A DNA stretch of 61,321 nucleotides from Candidatus Allofournierella pullistercoris. GTDB lineage: Bacteria > Bacillota > Clostridia > Oscillospirales > Ruminococcaceae. Position 1 is the stretch's first letter; each line of letters starts with the position of its first letter. The notes under the pieces were generated by a model. That model worked only from the letters and a program-made list of their open reading frames with translations. It did not search any database and was not told where the DNA came from. Positions 24,032 through 32,683 of this stretch are shown here, in pieces. The stretch covers positions 1 through 61,321 of the forward strand of contig JAHLFP010000031.1 in assembly GCA_018883715.1 (NCBI GenBank), read 5' to 3'. The position numbers were made by a program, and so were the translations under genes.

Positions 24032-26488
24032 TTAGCTTCTCAGCTTAACACCAAGGTCGGACAGCTTGCTGAGTACCTTTTGTACAGCGGTGTCCACATC
24101 CTCGTCGGTGAGGGTACGGTCTGCGGCACGGAACACCAGCTTGTAGGCAAGGCTCTTTTTGCCTGCTTCCAGCTTGTCTCCGGTGTACACGTCAAACAGG
24201 CTCAAATCCTCCAGATGTTTGCCTGCGTTTGCACGGATGCAATCCGCTACCTGGGCGCTGGGCATGGACAAATCTGCCACCAAAGCAAGGTCACGGCTGG
24301 TAGCCGGGTGCTTGGGCAGGGGACGGTACAGGGGCTGGGCTCCTCGATGGGCAAACAGAACATCCAGATTCAAATCCGCAGCCACAACCCGTGCTTTAAT
24401 GCCGTAGTTTGCGGATACGGTGGGGTGAATTTCACCCACAACGCCCAGCAGAACGTCCTCCACATAGACAAAGGCGGCACGTCCGGGGTGGTAGCTGGTG
24501 CCCTCTGCGTTGCGCTCAAAGCGCAGGGTATGGATGCCAGCGCAGTGGGCCAGCTGTTCTACCACACCCTTCATGGTCAGGTAGTCCCAGTTGCTTCCGT
24601 AAGCGGCAAGCACAAATTTCTGCTGTTCGGTGGGCAGAAGAGCATTGGGAGTCAGGCCATGAGAGGCGAGTTTTTCACAAAGTTTTGCGTAATTGTTGAA
24701 ATCTTCCTCGGTTACTTCCACGTTGGCCTGGCTGGGCAGGTACTCGGTGGCCTGTTCAAAGACGGCGCACTCGGTGGCTCGGGCGGCAAAGTTGCGACCC
24801 ACCACTTCCAGCACGCTGGGCAGGGCAGTGGTGCGCAGGATGGAGGTGTCCTCGCCCAAGGGGTTGGAAATCACAACGGCATTGCGCAGGGTGCTGTCCT
24901 TGGGCAGGTTAATCAGGTCAAAGCATTTGGGGCTGTAGAAGCTGAAGCTTTCGGTTTCCCACAGGCCAAAGCCGGCCAGTGCCTGGCTCATATGCTCCTC
25001 GAAATTCTGGCGGGGAGTGGGACGAGCCTGGGCAGAGCCACGCATTACGGTGCTGGGGATGTTGTTGTATCCCACAAAGCGGGCGATTTCCTCTGCCAGG
25101 TCACAGCTGCGCTGTACATCCCAGCGCCAGGTGGGGCAGACAACCTCATCACCGTCCATCTCAAAGCCCAGGGGCAGCAGGATGTCCACCATTTCCTGAT
25201 GGGTCAGGCTGGTGCCCAGCAGCTTGTTGATGGAATCGGGGGCGAGGGTCACGCGGCGGTTGGTGCGGGGCTGGGGGAAAACATCCACAACGCCGTTTAC
25301 CACATCGCCTGCATCCAGCAACTGCACCAGTTCCAGAGCACGGTCCAGTGCCCGGCGGCAGCCGTTGGGGTCCAGTCCTTTTTCGTAGCGACCGGAGGAC
25401 TCGGTGCGCAGACCCAGCTTCTTGGAAGTGGTGCGCACGCTGGGGCCATGGAACATGGCGCTTTCAAAAATCACGCTGGTGGTGGTTTCGTAGGTGCCGC
25501 TGAACTCGCCACCCATCACACCTGCCACCGCAATGGGGCTTTCTGCATCTGCAATGACCAGCATTTCCGGGCTGAGGGTACGACGCTGGCCGTCCAGAGT
25601 GACAATTTCCTCTCCGGCTTTTGCGTTGCGCACATGAATCTGGCCACCCTTTACAAAACTGCGGTCAAAGCAGTGCATGGGCTGGCCGTACTCCAGCATC
25701 ACATAGTTGGTGATGTCCACCAGGTTGTTGATGGGGCGCACGCCGCAGTTGCGCAGACGCTGACGCATCCAGCGGGGACTGGGCTTAATGCGCACATTTT
25801 CCACCACCGCACCGCAGTAGCGAAGGCACAGGTCGGTGTTCTCAATAGATACGCTCAGCAACTGGTTCACATCCCCACTGCCGGGTTTTGGCTGGGGCAG
25901 GTGGTCCTGGAAAGGAACGCCAAAGGTGGCGGCAGTTTCCCGTCCCAGAGCACGCACACCCAGACAGTCCGGGCGGTTGGGGGTAATTTCAAATTCCACG
26001 GTCACGTCGTCCATGCCCAAAGCTTCCACAATGGGGGTGCCGGTGGGCCATACCTCGTCCAGCACAAAAATGCCGTCCTCCACTGCATTGGGGAAGTCAT
26101 GGATGGTCAGACCCAGCTCGGACAGGCTGCACAGCATGCCGCAGGACTCCACACCCCGCAGTTTGCCCTTGCGGATTTCCTTACCGCCGGGCAGACGGGA
26201 TTTGTGCAGAGCGGCGGGAACCAAATCTCCCACCTTCAAATTTTGGGCACCGGTGACAATCTGCACCGGCTCGGCTGCGCCCACATCCACCTGGCACACG
26301 AACATATGGTCAGAGTCGGGATGGGGTACAAGTTCCAGCACCTTGCCAACCACTACGTTTTCAATGGCATCCGCCTCGCTGGAAAAGCCTTCCACCTTGC
26401 TGCCGCTCATGGTCATCCGCTCGGCATATTCATGGGTGGTAAAATCGGCTGGGGCAAACTCCTTGGCCCAGCCCAGGGGCATCTTCAT
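24032..26488 (-). CDS. pheT: Phenylalanyl-tRNA synthetase beta subunit
   Basis: The 818-residue protein is the beta chain of the alpha2-beta2 phenylalanyl-tRNA synthetase. Domains in order are the core N-terminus (MPLGWAKEFAP), an EMAPII-type tRNA-binding domain (residues 40-155; ending near the GMLCSLSELGL stretch), B3/4 editing domain (about 210-390; YVMLEYGQPMHCFD), B5 (about 405-480), catalytic-like module and the C-terminal anticodon-binding FDX-ACB domain (about 725-818; PLPKHPATSRDLALV). Length is normal. AAGGAGG lies before the ATG and the gene follows pheS by 21 bases, so both are under the T-box. Confidence 0.98.
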   Translation of the reverse strand: MKMPLGWAKEFAPADFTTHEYAERMTMSGSKVEGFSSEADAIENVVVGKVLELVPHPDSDHMFVCQVDVGAAEPVQIVTGAQNLKVGDLVPAALHKSRLPGGKEIRKGKLRGVESCGMLCSLSELGLTIHDFPNAVEDGIFVLDEVWPTGTPIVEALGMDDVTVEFEITPNRPDCLGVRALGRETAATFGVPFQDHLPQPKPGSGDVNQLLSVSIENTDLCLRYCGAVVENVRIKPSPRWMRQRLRNCGVRPINNLVDITNYVMLEYGQPMHCFDRSFVKGGQIHVRNAKAGEEIVTLDGQRRTLSPEMLVIADAESPIAVAGVMGGEFSGTYETTTSVIFESAMFHGPSVRTTSKKLGLRTESSGRYEKGLDPNGCRRALDRALELVQLLDAGDVVNGVVDVFPQPRTNRRVTLAPDSINKLLGTSLTHQEMVDILLPLGFEMDGDEVVCPTWRWDVQRSCDLAEEIARFVGYNNIPSTVMRGSAQARPTPRQNFEEHMSQALAGFGLWETESFSFYSPKCFDLINLPKDSTLRNAVVISNPLGEDTSILRTTALPSVLEVVGRNFAARATECAVFEQATEYLPSQANVEVTEEDFNNYAKLCEKLASHGLTPNALLPTEQQKFVLAAYGSNWDYLTMKGVVEQLAHCAGIHTLRFERNAEGTSYHPGRAAFVYVEDVLLGVVGEIHPTVSANYGIKARVVAADLNLDVLFAHRGAQPLYRPLPKHPATSRDLALVADLSMPSAQVADCIRANAGKHLEDLSLFDVYTGDKLEAGKKSLAYKLVFRAADRTLTDEDVDTAVQKVLSKLSDLGVKLRS

Positions 26489-26509
26489 AATCGGTTCCTC
26501 CTTGCTGTG

Positions 26510-27532
26510 TTATTGGAACTGCTTCAAAAAGCGCAGGTCGTTTTCGTACAAAAGACGCATGTCATCAATGCCGTACCGCATCATGGTGATACGCTCCAGT
26601 CCCATGCCAAAGGCATAGCCGCTGTAACGCTCTGGGTCAATGCCGCAGTTTTCCAGCACCTTGGGATGCACCATGCCACAGCCCAGAATCTCAATCCAGC
26701 CCTCGCCCTTGCACAGGGGACAGCCTTTTCCGCCACACTTAAAGCAGCTCATGTCCATCTCGGCGCTGGGCTCGGTGTAGGGGAAGTGATGGGGACGGAA
26801 GCGCACCCGGGTTTCCGGGCCGTACAATTTCTGGATGAATACCTCCAGGGTGCCCTTCAAATCGCTGAAGGTAATGCCTTCGTCCACTACAAGGCCCTCA
26901 ATCTGGTGGAACAGGGGGCTGTGGGTGGCATCCACGGCGTCACTGCGGTATACACGGCCGGGCGCAATGATGCGGATGGGGGCTTTCTGCTGCTCCATGG
27001 TACGAATCTGCATGGGGCTGGTCTGGGTGCGCAGAAGAATGTTTTCGGTGATGTAGAAGGTGTCCTGGGTATCCCGTGCAGGGTGGCTTTTGGGCATGTT
27101 CAGCATCTCGAAGTTATAGTGATCCAGCTCCACTTCCGGGCCGCTGGCAACCTCAAAGCCCATGCCAAGGAAAATCTGTTTCAGGTCGTTGAGCACCAGA
27201 TGGAAGGGGTGCAGACCGCCTCGGGCGGGCAGGCGACCGGGCAGAGTCACGTCGATTTCCTCCTCTGCCAGACGGGCGGTGAGGGCGGCCTGTGCCAGCT
27301 GGCTGGTACGGCTGGCAATCAGCTCTTCAATGTCTGCCCGCACCTGGTTTGCCAGTGCGCCCACAACCGGGCGTTCTTCTGCATCCAGCTTTCCCATCTG
27401 TTTCAGGATGGCGGTCAGTTCGCCTTTTTTGCCCAAAAACCGAACCCGAAGCTCATCCACGGCTTTTTCATCAGCGGCGCACGCAATCAGCTCTTTGGCC
27501 GTGCAGCGGATTTGTTCCAATGCCTCTTTCAT
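26510..27532 (-). CDS. pheS: Phenylalanyl-tRNA synthetase alpha subunit
   Basis: The 340-residue protein is the catalytic alpha subunit. It has an N-terminal coiled-coil (residues 1-90), then class II aminoacyl-tRNA synthetase motifs: motif 2 with [18 protein letters not shown] and motif 3 in [17 protein letters not shown] near the C-terminus. An insert with [17 protein letters not shown] (four Cys) is a small zinc-ribbon-like element also seen in many clostridial PheS. The start at 27532 follows AAAGGAG by eight bases; the frame runs on through the T-box leader but that part is untranslated RNA. It is the first gene of the pheST operon. Confidence 0.98.
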   Translation of the reverse strand: MKEALEQIRCTAKELIACAADEKAVDELRVRFLGKKGELTAILKQMGKLDAEERPVVGALANQVRADIEELIASRTSQLAQAALTARLAEEEIDVTLPGRLPARGGLHPFHLVLNDLKQIFLGMGFEVASGPEVELDHYNFEMLNMPKSHPARDTQDTFYITENILLRTQTSPMQIRTMEQQKAPIRIIAPGRVYRSDAVDATHSPLFHQIEGLVVDEGITFSDLKGTLEVFIQKLYGPETRVRFRPHHFPYTEPSAEMDMSCFKCGGKGCPLCKGEGWIEILGCGMVHPKVLENCGIDPERYSGYAFGMGLERITMMRYGIDDMRLLYENDLRFLKQFQ

Positions 27533-27563
27533 TCGTTTCTCTCCTTTTCTGATGGGGGCAAAC

Positions 27564-27604
27564 AAAAAAGCTCCGCCCCCGTAATGACTTACAGGGACGA
27601 AGCT
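27564..27604 (-). terminator. T-box-controlled terminator before pheS
   Basis: On the minus strand a 16-bp stem with G-U pairs (AGCTTCGTCCCTGTAA with TTACGGGGGCGGAGCT, loop GTCA) is followed by TTTTTT. It overlaps the region that would pair with the T-box sequence in the antiterminator. Confidence 0.9.
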
Positions 27605-27833
27605 GTAAAAACGCTCCGCGGTACCACCCACATTTTTGCTCTCAGAGCAAACACTCGTATCCCGGTAACGGGGGAAACCGTCCAAACCTACTGAAATGCA
27701 CCCAGTGCATTTGTTCCGCCGGCCACTCGGGAGGGAATTCGCACAGTTTCGCTGTAAAGCCCTTCCAGCCAAGGGGCTTTTCTCTTGTAACAGCAGACAG
27801 CTGGCTACTCTTCTCCGTCAAGGTGTTGTATTG
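27564..27833 (-). promoter_or_regulatory. T-box riboswitch leader controlling pheST
   Basis: The minus strand holds the T-box core GGGTGGTACCGCGGAGC at 27629-27613, followed by the terminator above. Further upstream come the stem I AGAGTAG-type element near 27810, a hairpin AAATGCA/TGCATTT near 27700 and GCGAATTCCC with a UUC triplet near 27737 that could be the specifier. T-boxes bind uncharged tRNA and allow readthrough when charging is low; here tRNA-Phe is expected. The specifier position is inferred, since the stem I fold was not computed. Confidence 0.92.
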
Positions 27834-27839
27834 CTGTTT

Positions 27840-27868
27840 ATTATAGCATAGTGACAGAGGAAATGCAA
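27840..27868 (-). promoter_or_regulatory. Promoter of the pheST T-box leader
   Basis: TTGCAT and a perfect TATAAT are 17 bases apart on the minus strand. The start site lies near 27833, about 300 bases before pheS. Confidence 0.85.
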
Positions 27869-27929
27869 TCCAAAACCGCTGAAACCCGCTGGGAAAATCC
27901 TGCCGGTGGGTGCAGTGGGCACGGGCTGG

Positions 27930-27959
27930 TTGACCAAAAAGGCCGGAGGGATTTATACT
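27930..27959 (+). promoter_or_regulatory. Promoter for acpS
   Basis: TTGACC and TATACT are 18 bases apart, with a start site about 17 bases before the acpS ATG. It is divergent from the pheST promoter with about 60 bases between the two -35 boxes. Confidence 0.7.
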
Positions 27960-27982
27960 GAAAGCAAAAGGAGGGATACGCC

Positions 27983-28354
27983 ATGATTGTGGGCATTGGT
28001 GTGGATGTGGTACAGATTGACCGGATGGAAAAAAGCCTTGCAAGCCCCGCCTTTTGGCGGCGGGTGTTTGGGGAGCAGGAACAGCAGTTTTTACAAACGA
28101 AATCCGGACAGCGGCTATACCAAAGTGCCGCCGCCAATTTTGCCGCCAAGGAAGCCTTTTTAAAGGCGGCAGGCAGAGGGCTGGGCGGCTTTGCTTTGGC
28201 GGAAATTCAACTGCTTCGCCAGCCGGACGGAAAGCCCTATTTCCATCTGGAAGGGCAGGCGGCAGAGTGGCTGGCCCAGCAGGGGGCCAGGGTGCATGTT
28301 TCCGTCTGCCACGATGGGGGAATTGCCCAGGCTTTTGTGGTGGTGGAACAATAA
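27983..28354 (+). CDS. acpS: Holo-[acyl-carrier-protein] synthase
   Basis: The 123-residue protein transfers the 4'-phosphopantetheine arm of CoA to acyl carrier protein in fatty acid synthesis. The metal-binding Asp8 lies in GIGVDVVQI and Glu57 in NFAAKEAFLKA, with the conserved K56. The C-terminus has VSVCHDGGIAQAFVVV, where most relatives have VSxSH. Length matches the family (about 120-125). GGAGG lies before the ATG. The gene precedes mazF by 111 bases, an arrangement common in Firmicutes, where acpS sits near alr and the toxin gene. Confidence 0.95.
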   Translation: MIVGIGVDVVQIDRMEKSLASPAFWRRVFGEQEQQFLQTKSGQRLYQSAAANFAAKEAFLKAAGRGLGGFALAEIQLLRQPDGKPYFHLEGQAAEWLAQQGARVHVSVCHDGGIAQAFVVVEQ

Positions 28355-28465
28355 AAACAAGGGTTTTGTTACCCTGAGTGAATGTTTTCTTGGTTCATGG
28401 GACATACTCTCAGCAGGAGGGGGACTTTCACCCCACAGAATCTTGTAAGGAGAGGAACAAATCCC

Positions 28466-28822
28466 ATGGAAGTACGCAGAGGAGAAGTGTTTTACGCAGA
28501 TTTAAGCCCTGTGGTTGGCTCGGAACAAGGGGGCGTGCGCCCGGTTTTGATTTTGCAAAATGATGTGGGAAACCGACATAGCCCTACCGTGATTGCCGCC
28601 GCTATTACATCAAAGCAGGACAAAACCAACCTTCCCACCCACATCGGGCTTGCGGCGGACAGCTGTGGCCTGCGGCGCAACAGCATTGTCCTGCTGGAGC
28701 AGATTCGCACCTTGGACAAGCGCCGCCTGCGGGAAAAGGCGGGCCGTCTGAGCCAGCAGGACCAGCAGCGGGTGGACCAGGCCCTGCGGGTGAGCATGGG
28801 GTTGCCCACCACTGAACTGTAA
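28466..28822 (+). CDS. mazF: Type II toxin-antitoxin system toxin, MazF/PemK family
   Basis: The 118-residue protein begins MEVRRGEVFYADLSPVVGSEQGGVRPVLILQND, the MazF/EndoA pattern, and keeps Arg in GVRPV and the conserved TSK and LLEQIRT segments. MazF is a sequence-specific mRNA interferase. The usual start is ATG 28466, after AAGGAGAGG; a longer open frame from 28382 is not expected. No mazE-like antitoxin gene is found between acpS and mazF (111 bases), nor after it, so it is an orphan in this window. The clostridial gene can be a housekeeping regulator of RNA decay; its antitoxin may be elsewhere. Confidence 0.92.
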   Translation: MEVRRGEVFYADLSPVVGSEQGGVRPVLILQNDVGNRHSPTVIAAAITSKQDKTNLPTHIGLAADSCGLRRNSIVLLEQIRTLDKRRLREKAGRLSQQDQQRVDQALRVSMGLPTTEL

Positions 28823-28890
28823 AAGCCGGGCGGGAGTTTGGGTTTCATCCATTGCTTCCCAGTATGGGCAAATCAGTAGAATACACAAAG

Positions 28891-28926
28891 AAAAAGACCG
28901 CCGAGGTAGTTCCCGGCGGTCTTTTT
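28891..28926. terminator. Bidirectional terminator between mazF and murC
   Basis: AAAAAGACCGCCG and CGGCGGTCTTTTT form a 13-bp stem with a 10-base loop, with A and T runs on the flanks. It ends mazF on the plus strand and murC on the minus strand. Confidence 0.9.
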
Positions 28927-29035
28927 GTTATCTGTCAATCAAGTTTAGCTTGCTCAAGTTTAGCTGTTCTGAGCGGCTGCTGACAAGCATTTGGCTGTAA
29001 AAAGCTTGTGCTACTGCCTGTTGGGGGCAAAAACC

Positions 29036-30412
29036 TTACGGACGCAGAATCATCCCGGCGGCCTTGTACACATCGCCACAGCCCATGGTAAGCACCAAAT
29101 CACCCGGCTGTACGTTGGCACGGATGTAATCGGCGGCTTGCTGCAAGCCGTCTACCACAACTGCACCGGGGATTTTATCCGCCAAATCCTGGGAACATAC
29201 ACTGCCGTCGTCCACCTCTCGGCTGCCCATAATGGGGGTAAGAACCACCTCATCTGCCAGAGCCAGAACCTGGGCGAATTCATCCAGCAGTTCCCGGGTG
29301 CGGGAGAAGGTGAAGGGCTGGTGCACCACCCAAACCTTCCGATAGCCCATCTTGGTGGCAGTGCTCAGGGTGGCGGCTACCTCGGTGGGATGGTGGGCAT
29401 AGTCGTCTGCTATGGTAGCACCGGCATACTCGCCCAAAATTTCAAAACGACGACCTGCTCCCTTGAAGCTGGCGGCGGCAGCGGCGGCATCCTCCCCGCT
29501 CACCTCGCACAGGATGGCGCAGGCGGCCATGGCCAGTGCGTTATACACGTTGTGATAGCCGGGAGCGGCAAGTTCCAGATGGGCAAAGGGTTCGCCCAGA
29601 TAGTACACATCGCAGGCGAAGAAACCGGGCTTGTACTCGGTTACATTTTCTGCCTTAACGTCACAATTTTGCTGGATACCAAAGGTCAAAACCGGCTGGG
29701 ATAGCCCATACACCACGTCCATGGAATGGGGGTCGTCTCCGTTTACCACAATGGCACGTCGGGCAAGGGAAACAAACTCCCGGAATGCGGCTTTCAGTCC
29801 CTCCATGGTGCCGTAGCAGTCCAGATGGTCGTTGTCCACATTCAGCAGTACCGCAATGTTGGGGCTGAGCTGTAAAAAGGTGCGGGCAAACTCGCAGGAT
29901 TCAATCACAACGGTGTCTCCACTGCCGCTTTTTCCGTACCCGCCAATCAGGGGCAGTTTGCCACCAATCACGGCGGCGGGGTCTTTGCCTGCCAGTTCCA
30001 GCAGACTGGTAATCAGGGAGGTGGCAGTGGTTTTGCCATGGGTGCCTGCAATGCAGATGCTGTTGGGGTAAAGCCGGCTTACATAGCCAAGAAGCACACT
30101 CCGCTCCATGGTGGGGATGCCCAGTTCCTGCGCGTGAACAAGCTCAGGATTTTCCTTGGAAATGGCGGCAGAGTAAACTACCAAATCTGCCCCCTCCACC
30201 TGGGGAGCGTTGTGCCCCATATACACGGTAATTCCCATCTGGCGTAGGCTGTCAATGATACTGCCCTCGTTCACGTCACTGCCACTGATGGCATAGCCTC
30301 GGCTGTGCATAATCTGCACCAGGGGGAACATACCACTGCCCCCGATGCCCACAAAATGAAGACGCTTTGCGGTTTGAAGAAGCTGATTTGCTTGCTCGGT
30401 TGTAAAGTCCAT
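29036..30412 (-). CDS. murC: UDP-N-acetylmuramate--L-alanine ligase
   Basis: The 458-residue cytosolic ligase adds L-alanine to UDP-MurNAc, the first amino acid of the peptidoglycan stem. Motifs are the N-terminal GIGGSGMFPLVQIMH Rossmann fold (about 21), the ATP loop GTHGKTTATSLI (near 120), and the YDYAHHPTEV-like ligase segment DDYAHHPTEVAAT in the C-terminal domain. Length fits. AGAGGTG precedes the ATG. It is followed by a shared terminator, and its upstream neighbour dpaA is divergent. It stands alone, not in a dcw cluster. Confidence 0.97.
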   Translation of the reverse strand: MDFTTEQANQLLQTAKRLHFVGIGGSGMFPLVQIMHSRGYAISGSDVNEGSIIDSLRQMGITVYMGHNAPQVEGADLVVYSAAISKENPELVHAQELGIPTMERSVLLGYVSRLYPNSICIAGTHGKTTATSLITSLLELAGKDPAAVIGGKLPLIGGYGKSGSGDTVVIESCEFARTFLQLSPNIAVLLNVDNDHLDCYGTMEGLKAAFREFVSLARRAIVVNGDDPHSMDVVYGLSQPVLTFGIQQNCDVKAENVTEYKPGFFACDVYYLGEPFAHLELAAPGYHNVYNALAMAACAILCEVSGEDAAAAAASFKGAGRRFEILGEYAGATIADDYAHHPTEVAATLSTATKMGYRKVWVVHQPFTFSRTRELLDEFAQVLALADEVVLTPIMGSREVDDGSVCSQDLADKIPGAVVVDGLQQAADYIRANVQPGDLVLTMGCGDVYKAAGMILRP

Positions 30413-30516
30413 GCGTTTGCACCTCTGAATGATAAAAATAGAGTCATTTATTTCCTTTGCCAGCAGGGGGAAAGGCTGTCACTCTGCCCGGCTGTGGCAA
30501 TACAAGGTCTTGTTTC

Positions 30517-30545
30517 ATTATATAGTCTTTGTTTTATAAAATAAA
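30517..30545 (-). promoter_or_regulatory. Candidate promoter for murC
   Basis: A perfect TATAAT on the minus strand has a poor -35 (TTTATT) 17 bases upstream. The leader before murC would be about 95 bases. Other promoters in the 272-base gap are not evident. Confidence 0.45.
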
Positions 30546-30581
30546 CACCCCCCGGCGGATTTTTCTGTGGATTGCCGCTTC

Positions 30582-30609
30582 ACCATTTGGCCAACGGGGG
30601 CATACCATG
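30582..30609 (+). promoter_or_regulatory. Candidate sigma-K-like promoter for dpaAB
   Basis: An AC at 30582 is followed after 17 bases by CATACCATG, which matches the mother-cell sigma-K -10 pattern CATAnnnTA except for the last base. In Bacillus spoVF (dpaAB) is under sigma-K. No vegetative promoter of similar quality was seen. The match is short and could be chance. Confidence 0.35.
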
Positions 30610-30684
30610 GGCTAAGCAGCAATGAATCAGGGCTGGAACAGCCCCTTGTGCTGTGCGTAAATCACAAGAAAGGAGGAGCTATGG

Positions 30685-31476
30685 ATGAATCGTAAACCAG
30701 TGGGGATTTTTTGCGTTCTGGGGCAGGATGGCCGTCAGCTGGCGGCGGCAGAGTATCTGCGGGGCAGGGGCTATACCCTGGTGGAGCAGTCTCAGATTTC
30801 CTGGGCGGATTATCTTTTGCTGCCCATGCCCTTATCCCTGCAAACCGAGGAACTGCAAACCCTGTTTGAAGATGCAAAGCCGGGGCTGGTTGCCTTTGCG
30901 GGGAAGGTGTCCAGACAGGCCATGGATACGGCCTGTCGCTGTGGGGTGAAGCTGTATGACTATTTAAAGCGGGAGGAGCTGGCACTGCTGAATGCAATTC
31001 CCACCGCTGAGGGGTGCATTGCGCTGTTGTTGCAGAATCGAAGCCGCACCCTGTGGAACAGCCCGGTGTTGCTTTTGGGGTATGGACGATGCGCCCAGGC
31101 GCTGGCACAGCGATTGGTGGCCCTGGGTGCTCAGGTGACGGTGGCGGCTCGCAGTGCGGCCCAGCGGGCACTGGCCCGCTCCCAAGGCTGTCAAAGTGTG
31201 GCCTTGGATACACTGGCGGTGCAGATGGGGCGTTTTGATACGGTGGTAAACACCATCCCGGCTTTGGTGTTAAACCGAGCTATGCTGGAGCTGGCAATGC
31301 CTCAGGCGTTGTTGGTTGACCTTGCCAGTCTGCCCGGGGGGATTGATTTACAGGCAGCCAGTGAATGTCCGGTTCGAGCCATTCGAGCCTTGAGCCTTCC
31401 TGCCCGGTGTGCGCCCACCACAGCGGGGGAATTTGTGGCCCAGGCGGTCTTAGCCATGTTAGAAGAGGAGGAATGA
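30685..31476 (+). CDS. dpaA: Dipicolinate synthase subunit A
   Basis: The 263-residue protein is one of the two subunits making dipicolinic acid from dihydrodipicolinate in the sporulating mother cell. It shows the N-terminal domain (GIFCVLGQDGRQLAAAEYL), the DYLKREELALLNAIPTAEG stretch that is typical of DpaA, and an NAD(P)-binding GYGRCAQALAQRLVALGAQV fold (about 130). Length is somewhat short of the Bacillus protein (about 300). GGAGG lies eight bases before the ATG; an ATG five bases upstream is out of frame. It overlaps or abuts dpaB and both are in one operon. Confidence 0.93.
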   Translation: MNRKPVGIFCVLGQDGRQLAAAEYLRGRGYTLVEQSQISWADYLLLPMPLSLQTEELQTLFEDAKPGLVAFAGKVSRQAMDTACRCGVKLYDYLKREELALLNAIPTAEGCIALLLQNRSRTLWNSPVLLLGYGRCAQALAQRLVALGAQVTVAARSAAQRALARSQGCQSVALDTLAVQMGRFDTVVNTIPALVLNRAMLELAMPQALLVDLASLPGGIDLQAASECPVRAIRALSLPARCAPTTAGEFVAQAVLAMLEEEE

Positions 31477-31478
31477 AA

Positions 31479-32054
31479 ATGACCCAGCGCAGGTTAGTTT
31501 GGGCATGGTGCGGTAGTTTTTGCACCTTTGAAACGGTAATGCCTTTGATGGAACAGATGGTTCAGTCCGGCACGGAGATTCTGCCCGTAATGAGCTTTCA
31601 TGCCGCCGGCATGGACACCCGCTTTGGCACAGCGGAGTACTGGAAAGGGAAACTGGGCAAGGTGACCGGACATATTCCCTTTACAACCTTACAGCAGGTG
31701 GAGCCGATGGGGCCAAAGCAGATGGCGGATGCCATGGTGATTGCTCCCTGCACCGGAAACACGCTGGCAAAGCTGGCCCAGGGCATCAGCGACACCCCGG
31801 TTACCCTTGCGGCAAAAAGCATGCTTCGTGGGGGTAAGCCGGTGGTGGTGGCACTTTCCACCAACGACGGGCTGATGGCAAGCTTGCCCAACATTGCAAC
31901 CCTGTTACAGCGCAAGCATTTTTACATTGTGCCCTTCGGACAGGATGATTTTTTAAGAAAACCATACAGTCTGCAAAGTGATTTCAGTCTTGTTGGGGAT
32001 ACGCTGGAGTGTGCACTGCGGGGCCGTCAGCTTGGCCCGGTTTTGATGGAATAA
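31479..32054 (+). CDS. dpaB: Dipicolinate synthase subunit B
   Basis: This 191-residue flavoprotein-like subunit pairs with DpaA. It has AWCGSFCTFETVMPLMEQM at the N-terminus, then IAPCTGNTLAKLAQGISDTPVTLAAKSMLR and VVALSTNDGLMASLPNIATLL, the standard DpaB pattern. The ATG at 31479 lies seven bases after GGAGG; an ATG at 31473 overlaps the dpaA stop but is too near the site. Its 3' end overlaps the convergent 5-formyl-THF cyclo-ligase gene by 71 bases. Together with dpaA it shows that the organism can form spores with calcium dipicolinate, unless these genes are remnants. Confidence 0.95.
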   Translation: MTQRRLVWAWCGSFCTFETVMPLMEQMVQSGTEILPVMSFHAAGMDTRFGTAEYWKGKLGKVTGHIPFTTLQQVEPMGPKQMADAMVIAPCTGNTLAKLAQGISDTPVTLAAKSMLRGGKPVVVALSTNDGLMASLPNIATLLQRKHFYIVPFGQDDFLRKPYSLQSDFSLVGDTLECALRGRQLGPVLME

Positions 32055-32613
32055 TCACCCCTTGTTCGGTGATGACCCCATCCACCCTTTGGTCGTGCGC
32101 CTGACAGGGCAGTTCCTGGCGCAATAGGGCGCTGGGGCAGAGCACTAAAACGGGGCAGCGGCACTGGGACAGAAAGCGGTCATAATAGCCACCGCCATGG
32201 CCCAGCCGCTGGCCTGTGGAGCTTGCCATAACACAGGGGGCAATGACCAAATCCAAAAGATGGGGTGCAATGACAGGGGCAGAGCCGTCTGGTTCGGGGA
32301 TGCCGTACCGTCCTGGCACAAGGTGGGACAAGCCCTGACAGGCGGCGGCTTCCATCCTGCCTGGCTCACGGCAAAGGCGGGGAAGATACAGCTCTTTGCC
32401 CTGGGAAAGAGCCAGGTTTAGCAAAGGGTGAGTATCCGGCTCGGCTTTGGTGCTTACAAAGCAGAAAACCCGCTGGGCGTCCCGCCACTGGGGGAGATTT
32501 GTAAGCTGGTGGGTCATTGCCTGTCCCCAGGCAAGGGGGAGTTCCGGCGCAACCTGCGCCCAAAAGCCTCTGGCGGTGCGGCGAAGCTGTTGTTTTTCCT
32601 CAATAAGATTCAT
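31984..32613 (-). CDS. 5-formyltetrahydrofolate cyclo-ligase
   Basis: The 209-residue enzyme makes 5,10-methenyl-THF from 5-formyl-THF with ATP. It has EEKQQLRRTARG at the start, KELYLPR in the middle and the LGHGGGYYDRFL motif near residue 140, which is diagnostic. The ATG at 32613 is eight bases after AAGGAG. The C-terminal 20 residues (after GVITEQGVIIP) overlap the end of dpaB on the opposite strand and are longer than usual for the family. It is the only gene on that strand in this stretch; its promoter was not identified. Confidence 0.95.
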   Translation of the reverse strand: MNLIEEKQQLRRTARGFWAQVAPELPLAWGQAMTHQLTNLPQWRDAQRVFCFVSTKAEPDTHPLLNLALSQGKELYLPRLCREPGRMEAAACQGLSHLVPGRYGIPEPDGSAPVIAPHLLDLVIAPCVMASSTGQRLGHGGGYYDRFLSQCRCPVLVLCPSALLRQELPCQAHDQRVDGVITEQGVIIPSKPGQADGPAVHTPAYPQQD

Positions 32614-32683
32614 GTACAGCACTCCTTCCTGCTATTTTTAAATTGATTATACCAGAAAAGAATCTGCTTTTTTGCACAAAAAC

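Noticed and set aside
24080-27694. A 1204-codon open frame on the plus strand over pheT and pheS
   Set aside because: It is antisense to two certain genes, has no ribosome site, and its composition (rich in His, Gly, Ala, Val, Gln) is what one expects from the opposite strand of G+C-rich coding DNA. Its length is striking, but the T-box and pheST account for the region.
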